Source: Lyophyllum atratum (Eukaryota; Basidiomycota; Agaricomycetes; Agaricales; Lyophyllaceae). Taken from it: DNA of 64,000 nt. The stretch's first letter is position 1. Each line of letters begins with the position of its first letter. The position numbers and the translations under genes were made by a program. Under the pieces are notes generated by a model that saw only the letters and a list, made by a program, of their open reading frames with translations, had not been told where the DNA came from and did not search any database. Positions 33,545 to 46,129 of this stretch are shown here, one piece after another. The stretch lies in the NCBI GenBank assembly GCA_014905825.1, contig JACGCN010000053.1, positions 1-64,000 of the forward strand, in the 5' to 3' direction.

Positions 33545-34444
33545 TCAGCTTATGGGGTACTCCGTTATGTTGTGAGAGTGCAGATCCCACAGTGTTCCTT
33601 CACCAATTTGGCGCCTGATGAGTTTCATCGGAGTGGGCCCTGGCTCGCGTTTGACCATGTACAGAACATCCAGGCGGTCTCGCAGTCCTCTGTACTTCAC
33701 CACAGCTCTCAGTCGCCTGAGCGTGCTCAAATGAAGCTCGTCATCGCTGCAATATATGAAGAGCACCCGTTGGAAGTTCTGCCCAGCCTCCAACAGGCGC
33801 AGGAAGGCTGCGATTTCTGTGCCGTCATCACTGTACTTCCACCGGGGCTCAATCAAGGCCAAGTGGGTAAGATGGGCGAGTTCACTAATGAAGTCGGTAA
33901 ATGTGTCGTTGATCAACGGCCCGTCAAGGACAAGGCGGCGGAGGGCCGCCCAACCAGACCAGATGGGATGCGGCGGAACGACTAGCATCGGCGAGTATCC
34001 CGAGCGCGTAAATTCCTCGAGGTAGGTGCAGCACTTGAGTGCGTCTCTGAGTAAATAAGACGTGTCTATCTCGTTGCCTGGGATGTCCAAAGCTAGGCGG
34101 CGTAGCTGGGGGCCGAGGCTGTAGAGTAGGTCGGCAATGAGCGGGTATATGTCACTGTCTGGGAATGGTTTATGAGTCAGGCTCCGGCTTCTGAGCCAGA
34201 GAAACCTAGAATAGCCGCGAAGGGAGGACGGAGTGGCAAGAAAAGCACGGAGTTCGTGGTGGGAAGAGATGACAATCGAGGAGTATAGATGTGGCGTGGC
34301 TATGTCGAATAGAACGTGGTTCACGAGAGAAAGTTGGCAGAGGGCGCGGGTTGCGTCTCTCTTGTGTCCATACTGAAGCGGGTACTCGGGGGCGGACAGT
34401 TTCTGCACGATCTCTTGGATCAGCTCGAGAGGGAGGTAGATCAT
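33545..34444 (-). CDS. F-box-like protein, single exon
   Basis: The ATG at 34444 gives MIYLPLELIQEIVQKLSAPE, an F-box-type opening (LPLELIQEIV), with ALCQLSLVNHVLFDIATPHL completing the motif. The remainder is leucine-rich (IADLLYSLGPQLRRLALDIP; ALRRLVLDGPLINDTFTDFI; LAHLTHLALIEP) and ends HSHNITEYPIS. About 299 residues. The frame is open upstream to 34498, but no ATG occurs there. Likely an SCF adaptor with unknown target. It shares a divergent promoter of 298 bp with CCC2. Confidence 0.8.
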   Translation of the reverse strand: MIYLPLELIQEIVQKLSAPEYPLQYGHKRDATRALCQLSLVNHVLFDIATPHLYSSIVISSHHELRAFLATPSSLRGYSRFLWLRSRSLTHKPFPDSDIYPLIADLLYSLGPQLRRLALDIPGNEIDTSYLLRDALKCCTYLEEFTRSGYSPMLVVPPHPIWSGWAALRRLVLDGPLINDTFTDFISELAHLTHLALIEPRWKYSDDGTEIAAFLRLLEAGQNFQRVLFIYCSDDELHLSTLRRLRAVVKYRGLRDRLDVLYMVKREPGPTPMKLIRRQIGEGTLWDLHSHNITEYPIS

Positions 34445-34742
34445 GAGCGAGAGTGAACAACCGCGCTGCCCGGAGTCGGACCGACGTGTTTCTGTCACGT
34501 GTACGCTTAGTCATGGACAATTCACCCAGTGACCATTGTCTTCGGTGGACTGCCAGTGCTCTGCACCTTGCTCTGAGTAAACCTCGCCATTTCCTCGCGC
34601 AGGCGCTCTTTCTTCTTGGTAGCTCCATCTGATATCCATCTTACTGGACTGGCTGCATTTGTTTACTCTCATTACTAACTCTATCATTTTTCCCATCTAA
34701 CAGCGTTCTTCTCACACGTCAACTTCCCTGTTACCCATCACC

Positions 34743-37700
34743 ATGTCTCGGCTCCTCAATAATCTCTGGGCTGGTTCCCCTCTCGCTGCCTCTTTCTCCC
34801 AGCCTGAAGCTTCTACTGAACCATTGCTCATGGACTCCCTCCTCACTAAAGATGGCCCCCTCAATGAGCGTCTGTCCGAGAAATGTGAGCTACGGATCGA
34901 AGGAATGACCTGTGGATCATGTGTCGAGGTTCGTGGTACCGATTCCAGCTATTTGCGCCTGGTGCTGACCATGTTATAGGCCATTGAGGGAATGTTACGA
35001 GAACAGAAGGGCATTCACTCGATCAAAGTGGCTCTGCTCGCAGAGCGCGGGATCATTGAGTACGACCCGGCCCACTGGACGATTGATAAACTGGTCAACG
35101 TATGTATCGCATTCATTTTGTCTCATCTGGATTAACGTCCGTCCACGACACAGGAAATATCTGACATTGGTTTTGATGCGTCTTTCATCCCACCGGTCCG
35201 CGCTGACACCGTCACTCTTCGAATATATGGCATGACTTGTTCTTCATGCACATCCACCATTGAATCTGGTCTATCAACTGTCCCAGGAATCAATTCCGTC
35301 GCCATCTCCCTCGCGACTGAAACATGCACAATCGACTTCGACCGCGCTCTCATCGGTCCTCGCGAGATGGTCGAGAGGATAGAAGATATGGGCTTCGATG
35401 CCATGCTGTCCGATCAACAGGATGCCACACAGCTGCAATCCCTTACACGCACCAAGGAGGTCCTAGAATGGCGGAAACGTTTCTCATGGAGTATCTCCTT
35501 CGCCCTGCCCGTCTTCTTCATTTCTATGATTGGCCCACGAATCCCATATATCAAAGCGGCGATTGCTCTCCGTATTTTCAACGCCATCTACCTCGGTGAC
35601 GTCCTCCAATTACTAATCACCACACCTGCGCAGTTCTGGGTCGGTTCGAAGTTTTATCGCAGTGCTTACAAGTCACTCCGGCATGGGACCGCGACAATGG
35701 ACGTGCTTGTCATGCTTGGAACATCAGCGGCATTCTTTTACTCACTCTGCACCTTGGTATCCGCTATGTTCAACACCAACCCAAATTTCCGTCCCTTCCT
35801 CTTTTTCGAAACTAGTACAATGTTGATTATGTTCGTCTCCCTCGGCCGGTACCTGGAGAACAAAGCCAAAGGCAAAACTAGTGCCGCCCTCACGGATCTC
35901 ATGTCCCTAGCTCCATCGATGGCGATAATCTACACCGACGCCCCAGCCTGCACACAGGAAAAGAAAATCGCTACAGAACTCGTCGAGGTCGGGGACATAG
36001 TCAAGCTCGTGCCGGGAGATAAAGTACCCGCTGATGGAACGGTCATCAAGGGCTCCTCCAGCGTCGATGAGAGCGCCATCACCGGCGAAGCCGTACCCGT
36101 GCTGAAACAGATTGGAGACACCGTGATTGGCGGAACAGTCAACGGTCTAGGCACATTCGACATGGTGGTGACGCGGGCCGGGAAGGACACCGCACTTTCA
36201 CAAATCGTACGGCTCGTCGAGGAGGCGCAGACTTCCAAAGCACCCATCCAGGCGTTCGCCGACCGTGTCGCTGGCTACTTCGTGCCAACGGTCGTCTCGC
36301 TCGCGGCGATCACCTTCATAGGCTGGATTATTTTATCGAGCCTCCTGAGCGAGGAGAGCCTGCCAAAGATGTTCCACAGACATGGGGCAAGCAAGCTCGC
36401 TGTGTGCCTGCAGATGTGTATCAGTGTCGTCGTCGTGGCATGTCCATGCGCCCTCGGACTAGCCACACCGACTGCGATCATGGTCGGGACTGGGATTGGC
36501 GCCAAGAATGGGATCCTTATCAAGGGTGGCCGTGCTCTAGAGGCCAGCAAATCAATCAAGCGGGTTGTCTTAGACAAGACAGGGACCGTGACGGTTGGTA
36601 AACTCACTGTTGTTGGAATGCATTGGGTGGCGAGTGGTGGAGACGGTCACCATGCGGTCAGCAACGAGGAGCTGTACGCCGGCGATGCCGGCCTTGAAGG
36701 CGTCTGCGCAGATGGTACGACCGGCCGCAAGGAGGTGTTGGCGATGGTCAGTGCGATCGAAGCCAAATCAGAGCATCCCCTCGCCAAAGCTGTTGCCGTT
36801 TATGGCAAGGATCTACTGGGTAGCGAGAGCCCAGCGGCGACGGTGGAGACCTTTGAGAGTGTTACCGGCGCAGGCGTCAAGGCCATCGTAACCTGTGCCG
36901 GACGCAAGTACACCATGCTTGTGGGCAATGCACGGTTCGTAACGCAATCGGAGGACGCGTACATCCCCAGCTCCCTCTCGACCTATGAGACCCAGGAGAC
37001 AAAGCTCGGACGGACAATCATCTTCGTATCTATCCTGCCAAAGCCCAATTCCGCACTTCCGCTGCCCATCCTGGCTGTATCTCTGGCTGATGCACCGAAG
37101 CCTTCCAGTCGGTATGCCATCAAGGCGCTGCATGCTATGGGCATCGAAGTGAACATGATGACTGGGGATGGAAAGGCAACGGCGCTTGCGATCGCGAAGC
37201 AGGTGGGGATTAGGCCCGAGGGCGTGTGGGCGGAGATGACGCCTGGCGGAAAGGCAAAGATGGTGACAGAGTTGATTGAGAAGCATGGAGGTGGCGTTGC
37301 AATGGTTTGTCTCCTCGTTCCACATAAACAATCTTGTACTGATGCCTTTTTACCAGGTCGGAGATGGGATAAACGACTCCCCTGCTCTCGTCGCAGCGAC
37401 TGTCGGTATCGCTCTGTCATCCGGGACCTCCGTCGCAATAGAAGCTGCCGACATCGTGCTCATGCGCTCCGATCTGCTTGACGTCGTCGCGGCCCTGCAT
37501 CTATCGACAAAGATTTTCTCCGTGATCAAGCGCAACCTGATCTGGGCCTGCGTCTACAATATCCTCGGGATTCCTCTGGCCATGGGCTTCTTCCTGCCGT
37601 TCGGTTTGTACATGCATCCTATGCTCGCAGGCGCGGCGATGGCGTTCTCTAGCGTGAGCGTTGTGACGAGCTCGTTGACGTTGAAGTGGTGGCAACGGCC

Positions 37701-37893
37701 ACAGGGCAGTATCATGCCCGGCGAGGATGTTGTCACTGCTGGTAGTGGAGTGGGGTGGACGGGCATGTTCATGGACAGCGCGGGCACAGTTCTGGATAGT
37801 GTCAGGGGGATCATCAGCAGCAGGCCCAGGGACGAGGGGTATAGCCAGCTACCACTGGAGATGAATAGTTCTATTGGATCAGGTCGTGTTTGA
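34743..37893 (+). CDS. CCC2: Copper-transporting P1B-type ATPase (Ccc2-like)
   Basis: Pumps Cu(I) from cytosol into the trans-Golgi to load multicopper oxidases. Two N-terminal heavy-metal domains have CxxC copper sites: GMTCGSCVE (exon 1) and GMTCSSCTS (35232). Membrane helices include [11 protein letters not shown]. The actuator loop carries [15 protein letters not shown]. The transport site is [20 protein letters not shown] (CPC). The phosphorylation site is [12 protein letters not shown], the P1B-specific HP motif is [10 protein letters not shown], the nucleotide-site region includes [12 protein letters not shown], and the hinge motif [11 protein letters not shown] is completed after an intron near 37303-37356. 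The C-terminus ends GSGRV. Two metal domains is the usual number for fungal Ccc2. Four exons by inspection. Confidence 0.95.
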
Positions 37894-38235
37894 GGAGTGG
37901 TCGTATATTTATTTGGGCTATCTATTCGTATCTGTTATCCATTTGTTTTGTTGTAGTAGTTCTAATCGGGTACAGGAAGTTTGTGGAGGTTGGAGACAAA
38001 ATTGTTATCAAGCCTTGTGCTGAGAATCGGCTCATGTAGGTCTAGGTTCTGAGGAACCCGACAAGCCCCGATACTGCAACACCGAGGCGCGTTCGCCATT
38101 TTTGGTAACACGCCATCAGAGCCCTCCTGTGTGCCTGGCTAGGCTCTTGGTAGCGTGTCGTAAATAAGCGAGCTTGGGCTGAATTCGAACCAAGCGCGTC
38201 GCGATACGTCGAAGAGCGAATCGAAAGTCATCTCT

Positions 38236-39263
38236 ATGGCGAACCTTGGCAGCGTCTTCCTCGGTGACTTCCAACGCCATCGAATTCTCTCGTCCACCCC
38301 GCCGTCTTCACCGCCCCCTGGGTCTCCACCACCGTCATCGATATCTTCCGTCTTCCCCGCCCTCCATCCACCCCCCGATCCCACTACTACAAAGCTGGAG
38401 ATGATTCAGCCGACACCCACCACTATCGACCCTGCCCTCGCTCTCGACCTGCGCCTCCGCTGGCTCGAAGCCATCCTCCTCGGCGTAAAGCAGGACGCGC
38501 GAGACCGGAAAGGCAAGGAGCGCGAGAAACCACACGAGCTGAGCGACGGCGAGACGCTTTGCCGAGTCGCGGAGGACCTCCAGCGGCGCCTCGACGCCGT
38601 CATCGAGGGTAACGACGGACTCAAGCGCTTCGTCGCGCACTGTGCGTACCAACACCATTATTATTATCATTCGTTGCGTACACTGCTAACATTGCGTACT
38701 ATGCAGACGACCAGCACGCGCACCTCCTCACTCCCGCTTTTGCGCTCTCGGGGTCCCTCCCTGAGCCGCCTTCGTATGGGACGATGTCGACGGAGCAGCT
38801 CGAAGCGTTCCTCACGGAGATGGAGCCCGACATCCGCGCAGCGGACCGCGACATGCGGGAGATCGAGCTTCTGGAGCAGAAGGGCGTGACGGGGGCGGGG
38901 AAACTTGCAAGTGCGTACTCGATATATGGCGACATTTGAGTGCTGTTTTGAGCGTGCTTTTGGTTCTTATAGCATACGAGGCACTGCAACCGCGCTTGGT
39001 GAATTTACTGAAGGCCCACCAGGCAGATATTGAACTAGCCGCGTCCTTGGAGAAAAGGACAGCAGCCCTTATGGAGCGGCATGCGACTCAGGTGTGTATT
39101 GGATTTTCTGTTTCTTTTCCGCCAGGATCATAAAAGCCGCGACCAGGTCGATGCTCTGTCTGAATTGTTTGTAGCCTGGGACGATACGATCACTGTTGCG
39201 GAGGATAAGGCTACTAAGCTGGAACGGGAACGCGAGGAACGTCGACGCTTGGGCCTTGAGTGA
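38236..39263 (+). CDS. Dynactin p24 (DCTN3-like) subunit, tentative
   Basis: Four exons. The conserved part starts LALDLRLRWLEAILLGVKQD (about residue 70) and is helical: ETLCRVAEDLQRRLDAVIEG, then MSTEQLEAFLTEMEPDIRAA, YEALQPRLVNLLKAHQADIE, and finally LSELFVAWDDTITVAEDKAT before ERRRLGLE. The pattern of helices and the closing LSxxFVxWD resemble dynactin p22/p24, the dynein-cofactor shoulder subunit. The assignment rests on recall of that pattern, not on a clear motif. The start at 38236 adds a Pro/Ser-rich leader; the ATG at 38401 (MIQPTPTTIDPAL) is an alternative. Confidence 0.6.
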
Positions 39264-39414
39264 TCGAACGTGCCCAACCTTGCTGAGAGCGATCTCAAGC
39301 CCGCAGGATATCGTTTATACCTCGTCTGATGTAGCTTTATATCCAAAACCCCAAACACTCACAATATCCGCACGTCATTAGCCTTTAGTGGAATAATTAG
39401 TTGTATAGTAAACA

Positions 39415-40566
39415 TTATTGCCTCCGCGACCCCAGTACCGAGCTCTTGCCTGAACTCGAGTAAGTAATCTCCGACATGACCAGCTCCGGAGCGGTATACG
39501 CATTCTCCTGGCCCTCGCTGTTGAACACCGTGCCCACGCCCAATGGAAATGTCGACGTCGGAAGCTGGATCAGATGGTTTGGCGTCCGTGTAAGGTAAAC
39601 GCGGTGCAGCGCGTCCTCTGCCGCACGGAACTCTGCCATCTTCAAAGAGCTGCCGAACCCTTCCCCAAGCTGGTCGGCCCCCGAGTAGATGCCCACCACG
39701 AATACGGGCGAGTTGGAGAACCGACCCGTTTCCTTCAGTAATCTGCAAGTCATATGGAGGTGAGACGGCGGCCGGGGCAGAGGTTGTTGAGGGCTTACCT
39801 AGATTTTGGCCGTTGGCGCTCGAACTTGGTCACCATCTCCAGGAGAGCCTTTTTGGGGTCCCGGAATTTGATCATGCCGCGAAGGTCAATTTCGCGGGAG
39901 AGGAAGTAGGAGTGGATAAATTGGCGGGCGGATGGGAGGGAACGTTTTTGGTAAATGAGGGCGGTTATTGAGCGTGGTATGGAGGCTAGGGCATCAGAGT
40001 GGTTCACTTCTGACTGTGGGCGTGGTGCATATAAGAATAAGAAAGCTAGGTGAATGTAGGACACGTACGGAGCGATGCCATCGTAGAAGCGGGGATGCAC
40101 CCATTTCCTGTGCTACGCCTGCACATGTCATGGTGCCTACGTGTGCGGTAACGGCAGCTTTGAAGACTCGTGTAGGGAGGTAAGGGTATGCGGCCTGCAC
40201 GAACTCTGCGGCAAAGAGGCCCATGAGAGAGTTGCCTAGCGGCGCCAGGTGTGCGTTTGTTTCGGCTACGGGGTCGTGTGGCGAAAACTGGCGTTGGAGG
40301 GTGGGGAACGACGAGTGCGTGCATGCCTGCAACACGAGTTCTGGGGTGGATAGCACGGAAGCGAGCCCTATTCTATGTGCAAAGGCTGAGAGGGCCGAGG
40401 GTGGTGCCGGCTGGAGTGACGCCCATGTTTCTGGCGAAAAAGGTAGTTTTGGGACCTCGCGGTGCTTGAAGAGGGCGTCTTTGGGGGGGAATTTGGGGAG
40501 ATGGGCAGTGGAGACGGAGGCGATTTTGGCTGCGGTGGATATCAGCCGTTTCTGGACATGTCCCAT
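39415..40566 (-). CDS. MRPL3: Mitochondrial large ribosomal subunit protein mL44
   Basis: Start MGHVQKRLISTAAKIASVST is a mitochondrial presequence. The RNase III-like fold follows: LASVLSTPELVLQACTHSSF, LAPLGNSLMGLFAAEFVQAA, YPYLPTRVFKAAVTAHVG, then SITALIYQKRSLPSARQFIH and IKFRDPKKALLEMVTKFERQ. A double-stranded RNA-binding domain is next (SPVFVVGIYSGADQLGEGFG; KMAEFRAAEDALHRVYL). The expected catalytic acidic residues of RNase III are not seen (LGNSLMG replaces the usual LGD), as is normal for this structural family. Stop TAA at 39415. Convergent with the dynactin-like gene. Confidence 0.87.
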
Positions 40567-40973
40567 CGTCGTCAACTACAGCGCACTCTAACAGCAACAA
40601 CTTGTTAATATTTTTTTGCCGCTCGGCAATACCCGGTCTTCGCGCTCACTTCGCGTTACTGCCCGTTGTTCCTCTTGCCCGAGCTAGCGTACATACTACG
40701 CGCGTCCAACGCGTTTAAATACTCTGTTTCAGTAGCTACATGTGTACTGCGCCATGTCGCTGCAGCAATTATAGCACACGACGTGCATACGGACTTTGCA
40801 GACCGTGAGATCATTGACCTAAAGCAAGTGCCACGTGCGGCATCGGACTAACAACACGACACGACTTGACCGTGAAGCCAGCCAAGCAGCCAGGGACACA
40901 CAGCCCGCACAAGTCTTCTTCTATACCCACCACCGCCTGCCACCTCTCTCACCCTTTCCTCCTTACGACCAGG

Positions 40974-43900
40974 ATGGCGGTCTTATCCTTGCCATTGAGC
41001 TTCACAAATTCCTTCTGGTCCCAGGACTACCGCAGGGGCCTCGAAGTATTGTTCAACAAACTCGAACAGGCACGCATCCTGTTCACTTGTTTTATTGCCT
41101 CCGATTAACATGAACTGTAGGGTGTGGCCGAGAATGCTGAAATTGTCGCGTTCATTAGGGTACAGTATCATCCTACGAACACAGCGTACGCGTCCAACTC
41201 ACTCGATTTTTCTTCTCTCCAGGCTCGCGCAGTCGCAGAAGGTCACCTTGCTATAAGCCTCACGAATCCCGGACTCACAGACCCTGCTGGTGCGTCTCCC
41301 ATCTCCGGCTTCCTCCAGAACTCTCAGATTTAACCTTGCCTTATAGGAACTGGCTTCGGTGCCGATGACGGTGCCTCCCTTCTAATGGCCTTCCGAGGAC
41401 TTCAAGCAGAGTCTGCTGCCCAAGGGCAAGCCCACAAGTCCATTGCCAATGAGCTGGACACATTGGTCGCGGATCCGTTCGAAGACTGGGCACGGGGCTA
41501 CGGAGTCAGTTGCGCTGTATTATCTATCTTGTGCCGTCTAACTTCGTCTGGTAGGAACGTATCAAGCAGAACAAGGCCACAGTAATTGATAACTGGCTAA
41601 AATCCTACGAACAAGCGCACGGCGACGTAGCCAAGCTCAAGAACCAATACTCGGCCAAAACTAGACGTGCGGACGAGGCTGAGGATGAGTACGTTTTTAT
41701 TTGTTTCTAGTCTGTGCTCCTAGTCTGACATTCCAAAGTGCCAAATTTGCGCCAAATAGCGGTGGCAACATCCAAGACAAATATACCACGTCGCCGAGAG
41801 TTCGTCCCATAGACGGCCGAACTCCACCAAGCAGAACCGCAAGTGTCTCTGAGCGCATTTCTCAACGACTTAAGGAAATACAGAAGAGGAGCGCCGGCGC
41901 CCTTCACTCTGCCTTGGCTGACGATGACGAAACCGAAGAGAAGGCTCCCCCGAAAGTCGATAAGGGCAAAGGCAAGGCAGTAGACCAGGACGGTATCACC
42001 TCACCTCTTACAGCCTCGCCTCCCCCCATGTCCCCGTTGTTACCTCCTAGGGTCGAGCTTTCTCCCCCACCTGCTCATCCTGCGCTTCCCGAGCCCATGC
42101 TGCTGGCAGGACTCGCCCTCCCGCCTACGGCTGTTTCCCAACTGTTAACGCGTGCGGCCGCAGAACTCCCCTTACGGCCCGTCCGATTCCCGCTCCTGGG
42201 AGAATACCAAGACTGCTTCAATGGAGAGGAGTTTGTGTCGTGGCTGAATGAGCATGTGCCGGGCTTCGGTGGGAGCCTCGACCGCGCTGAGGAGGCTGCG
42301 CGTGACTTGACAGAGCGAGAGGGGCTGTTGCGTCGTCTCGGCGAGTTTGGCAACCACTTCGAGCACTCTGACGATGCCTTTTATCAGTTCCGCCCCAAGG
42401 TCAGTCTTGTGCCTCCCTTGTTCCGATAATACTCATACTTCATCTTGGGTGTTACAGGCATTCGAGCTCGAACGCAAAGACTTCGAGCAGAACGGTGTCA
42501 CGCCGTCGGCGTCTTCCAAGGGCTTGCAAGCGGAGAACCTCATGAAGCGGACTGGCAATCTTGTCAACCTTGTCAGTAAAGTTCTGAATACGGCAGGCAA
42601 CGGCGAGCCTGCGTACGTTAGAGCTCGGCATGAGGCAGAGGAAGCGGACCAAGTGTACCGCCTCGCTGTGCGTAAGCTTGACCGCCAGAGACTGGGCCTG
42701 GAAGAACGCCTCGAGGAGACCCTAAAGACTCTCCAGCGATGGGAGATAGAACGTCTGCGTGCGGTCAAGACAGGTGCGCATCTGACATCGGTTCTCATAC
42801 TTATGATTAATCAACCCCTATCTTGATAGTGCTCCTGCAATATCAAGGCACCCTCGCGAACCTGCCCAAGTCCCTTGAGCCCTCTATTGAGCGCCAGGCG
42901 ACCCTCGTCGCCTCGTACCAGCCGGAGAACGATCTCACCGCGCTGATTGAGCGTTATCGCACAGGGCCTTTCCGACCTGATGCACAGGTGTATGAGAGTG
43001 TCGCTCATGACGAGTCGGACGTGGTCTTTGGCATCGACTTGCGGAAATGGGCAGAGGGCGGGTGGCATGCGATGACCACTGGCGAGGAGAAGAAAGAGCT
43101 GATCCCGCCCGTTATCACTTCCCTCCTTGAGGGGTTGACTCAGGCGTACGGACGGCTCCCTAACGATGCTGGTGAGCCTGCATGCTGTTTGCCTCACTGA
43201 TGGCTTGCTCATTGTAACCTCCAGAGAAGCGGAAGGCTTGGATCTACGAAGTCCCCTTGCCTGCGGTCCACCACCTTCGGGAGGCCCTTAACGCTGTGCC
43301 TGGGGACCAGGGCATTCCCATCGAGCTTGTTGCGAAATACGACGCACCCGTGATCGCCAGTACCGTCAAGTTGTGGGTCTTGGAGTTGCACCCGCCCTTG
43401 GCACTCTACGAAGGCTGGGATGATCTACGGAAGCTCTATCCCACTGTCGGGTCATCCGCTGCAAAGATGGAGGCGGAGAAATCGCCGGAGGAGCATATTC
43501 AGAGCTTGGGAGCGGCGCTGCAGAGGTTGCCGAGGGTGCACTTGTATGTGCTTGACGCTATTATCAAACATCTCAAGACGTGAGTTATTTTGTGTGTTGC
43601 TGTGGACGCGTTTTTTAACGCGTATTTTACAGGCTGATCGACACCACGACCGTCGAAGAATCTAATGAGGTCTACATTACCAAGCTTGCGCTCTCTGTTG
43701 GTCGAAGTAAGTTGCTCTTTTTGCAATGTCGTCCCTCTTCTAATCCGGTTTTGTAGCCATCGTGCGACCCAAGGTCGAATCACAGCTGTCCATCCAAGAT
43801 CGTCATCCCACTCGTAAGTCTAATCACCTTGCAAGGTAACATGAAACTAATCATTCGTCACAGTTCTGTTCATCGATCTCCTGAAGAACTACGAAGCCAT

Positions 43901-44951
43901 TCTTCCTCCAACGATCAGCCGCAAAAAGCGCGAATCAGAGCGTCGCGTCCCCATCAGGAAGCGCACTGCTCCCATTGACATGCGCCTGAGCAGAAGTCGC
44001 ATCTCTGTGGGTGCTGACACCAAGCAACTCCTTGCTGCCCAACAGATTGCTCAAAACCCCTCGTTGGTGAAATCACCGAAGTCACCTGAACTGCCTCCTC
44101 TCCCTCGTCCCATTTCCCTCGCATCGCCCCCGCCGCCTCCACCACCAGTTGCTGAGCCTACCGCTCCTTCTGCTCCAGTCGTAGTCCCTCCTCCACCACC
44201 GCCTGCCGCAGTCGTCCCCCCACCACCTCCGCCTGCTCTTGTCCCTCCTCCCCCACCACTGGTCAAGGCTACTCCAACACCGCCTCCCCTACCACCAGTT
44301 GTTCCGGCTCCTGTGGACAGACCTGCCTTCAAGGAACCTCCACCCGAGTTTGAGGGTCAGACCCCTCGCCCCTCCTTCAAGGAACCTCCTCCCGAATCCG
44401 ATCTCGACTCTCCTCCTCCAACCCGCCCTAGCTTTGTTGACCCACCTGCCGAAGTACCCGAGGTCCCGACTCCCCCTCGTGTCGTCTCACCCAAGTTCCC
44501 CACTACCAGCGTCATCCCGCCCACACCTCAGAAACGCACGAGCTATGGCTCCCCAATAGGGAGCCCCTCCCCCACCAAGTTCGCCTCGCGCAGCCCGTCT
44601 CCACCTGAAGACCAGACCATCGCCCTGGGCCGCTCCTCGCTCTCCCGTACGGGCTCTGCGCAGTCTGCGACGACGGGTGTCCGGGGCCCTCGCCTCGCGG
44701 CGCGTGGTGGTCCACGGGCGGCTGGTGGGAACGTGTCGAGTTTGGTTTCGAATTTGAACAGGCATAGCGTGTCGGGAAGCCCGCCGCAGCCGTCGCCGAT
44801 CGGTGCGAATGCGAGGACGGCGGCGAATCGGTTGTCGGGGAGCCCGGTGAGAAGGCCGTCGAGCGTGCTTGGGAGGAGTGCGGCGGGTGCGGCGTTCTCG
44901 AGGAGGACGATGGCGAGTGATGCGGAGGATGATATTGTGGAGAAGAAGTAA
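40974..44951 (+). CDS. RGD2: F-BAR/DEP/RhoGAP protein (Rgd2-like)
   Basis: Multi-exon gene from MAVLSLPLSFTNSFWSQDYR. The F-BAR region covers roughly the first 200 residues (GLEVLFNKLEQ; SLLMAFRGLQAESAAQGQAH; NKATVIDNWLKSYEQAHGDV) and resumes after the DEP insert (KAFELERKDFEQNGV; ARHEAEEADQVYRLAVRKLD). The DEP domain is LGEYQDCFNGEEFVSWLNEH to HSDDAFYQFRPK. The RhoGAP domain begins SDVVFGIDLRKWAEGGWHAM and includes YEVPLPAVHHLREALNAVPG and PVIASTVKLWVLELHPPLAL. A long proline-rich tail (SH3 ligands) and a Ser/Arg-rich end follow. This FCH-DEP-GAP order is that of Rgd2, a Cdc42/Rho5 regulator at the membrane. A canonical G-I-F-R-x-S-G arginine finger is not visible. Confidence 0.9.
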
Positions 44952-45430
44952 GGGAGGGTGAGTAGGTTGATGATGATTAGACTGGACGTTTCACTTTTCT
45001 CGCTTTTCTGCCGTTGCTATTCTATGATTTATGGACTTTCTTGCTTGGAACACTGTGCATCTAGGATGGTCCAGTGTTCAAATTACTTACCCTATGGAGA
45101 ACTTACGTATGACTTATGTTTCCTGTAGCAAAATGGCTTGACGCTGTCTTGCTAATAAAGACGTTATTCTTGATTGCCTTGCCATCGGATGGTTCGACGT
45201 ATGTACTACGTTTGTGTGAAACTTTGACTTCGATAAGAGGGGAGACCATGAATAACAAGATAGCAACATCGACTAGTATAATACATTATACGTTTGATAA
45301 CTATAGTATAATAGAACGACTGGGTCGAGGCCTGTGGCTGTGGACAACGTGAATATATGTACAGTACAATAGGGTCGAACATAGAGTAGACACTTTCGTG
45401 CATGTGAGTGATATCGTACAGTGACTTTTC
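44952..45430. other. Intergenic between convergent genes
   Basis: 3' flanks of the RGD2-like gene and H2A. AT-rich, without a supported frame or repeat. Confidence 0.5.
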
Positions 45431-46129
45431 TTATATTTCTTGAGATGCATCTGTGTTCTTGCTCTTGGAAGACTTGGTTGGCAAGAGCTCTGGAGCAATA
45501 TGGGGCACTAAAGAACCCTATTATGAATCTCGATGAACACGAGTGGAAGCTTGAAAGGCACGCACCGACACCTCCTTGGCTGATAATTACATTTCCGAGC
45601 AGCTTGTTCAACCTGAATACGAATATTAGTTGGTAGATTGAATTTACAGGAAATCATGACGACTTACTCTTCGTCGTTACGGATGGCAAGTTGCAGATGG
45701 CGAGGTACAATACGGACTTTTTTGTTGTCACGCGCAGCGTTGCCAGCGAGTTCGAGGATCTCCGCCGCAAGGTATTCGAGTACAGCCGCAAGATACACTT
45801 TCCAAGGAAATTCAGCATTTGCGTAGGACAACATGCAGAGATTCAACGAACCAGGGGCACCAGCACCGACCCGTTTGGCAAGGTTTCCGTTCTTCAGTAG
45901 ACGATGGATTCGGCCGACGGGAAACTGGAGTCCCGCCCTTTGCGAACGCGACATAGACTTCATGGCCTTATCCTGCTTTCCAGTCACAGATTTCCCGCTG
46001 CATACGTCGTCAATACGCGTCAAATCGAGTTAAAACACGGGGTTATGCACGCTTTTCCTTTGCCAGACTAATATCCGAATTGAAACATCAGTGATCAGGA
46101 AGGAAGCGCCAGAATAAATTTCATACCAT
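45431..46129 (-). CDS. Histone H2A, divergent copy with C-terminal SQEI
   Basis: Nucleosome core histone. Introns were placed by joining the conserved protein. Exon 1 holds only the ATG (46129-46127), followed by GTATGA. A tiny exon encodes SGKGKA, then [20 protein letters not shown]. Next come [68 protein letters not shown] and [11 protein letters not shown]. After a further intron the tail reads [16 protein letters not shown] and ends DASQEI at 45431. The terminal SQE-hydrophobic motif is the Mec1/Tel1 phosphorylation site of H2A/H2[12 protein letters not shown] and KKVRIVP depart from the usual KKGNYAQRVG and KKQRIVP. No H2B gene is adjacent, although fungal H2A genes are usually paired with one. 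Confidence 0.9.

Noticed and set aside
38160..38190. GGTTCGAATTC on the minus strand, resembling a tRNA B box
   Set aside because: No A box or acceptor stem can be found around it, and the T-arm does not fold with a 7-nt loop.
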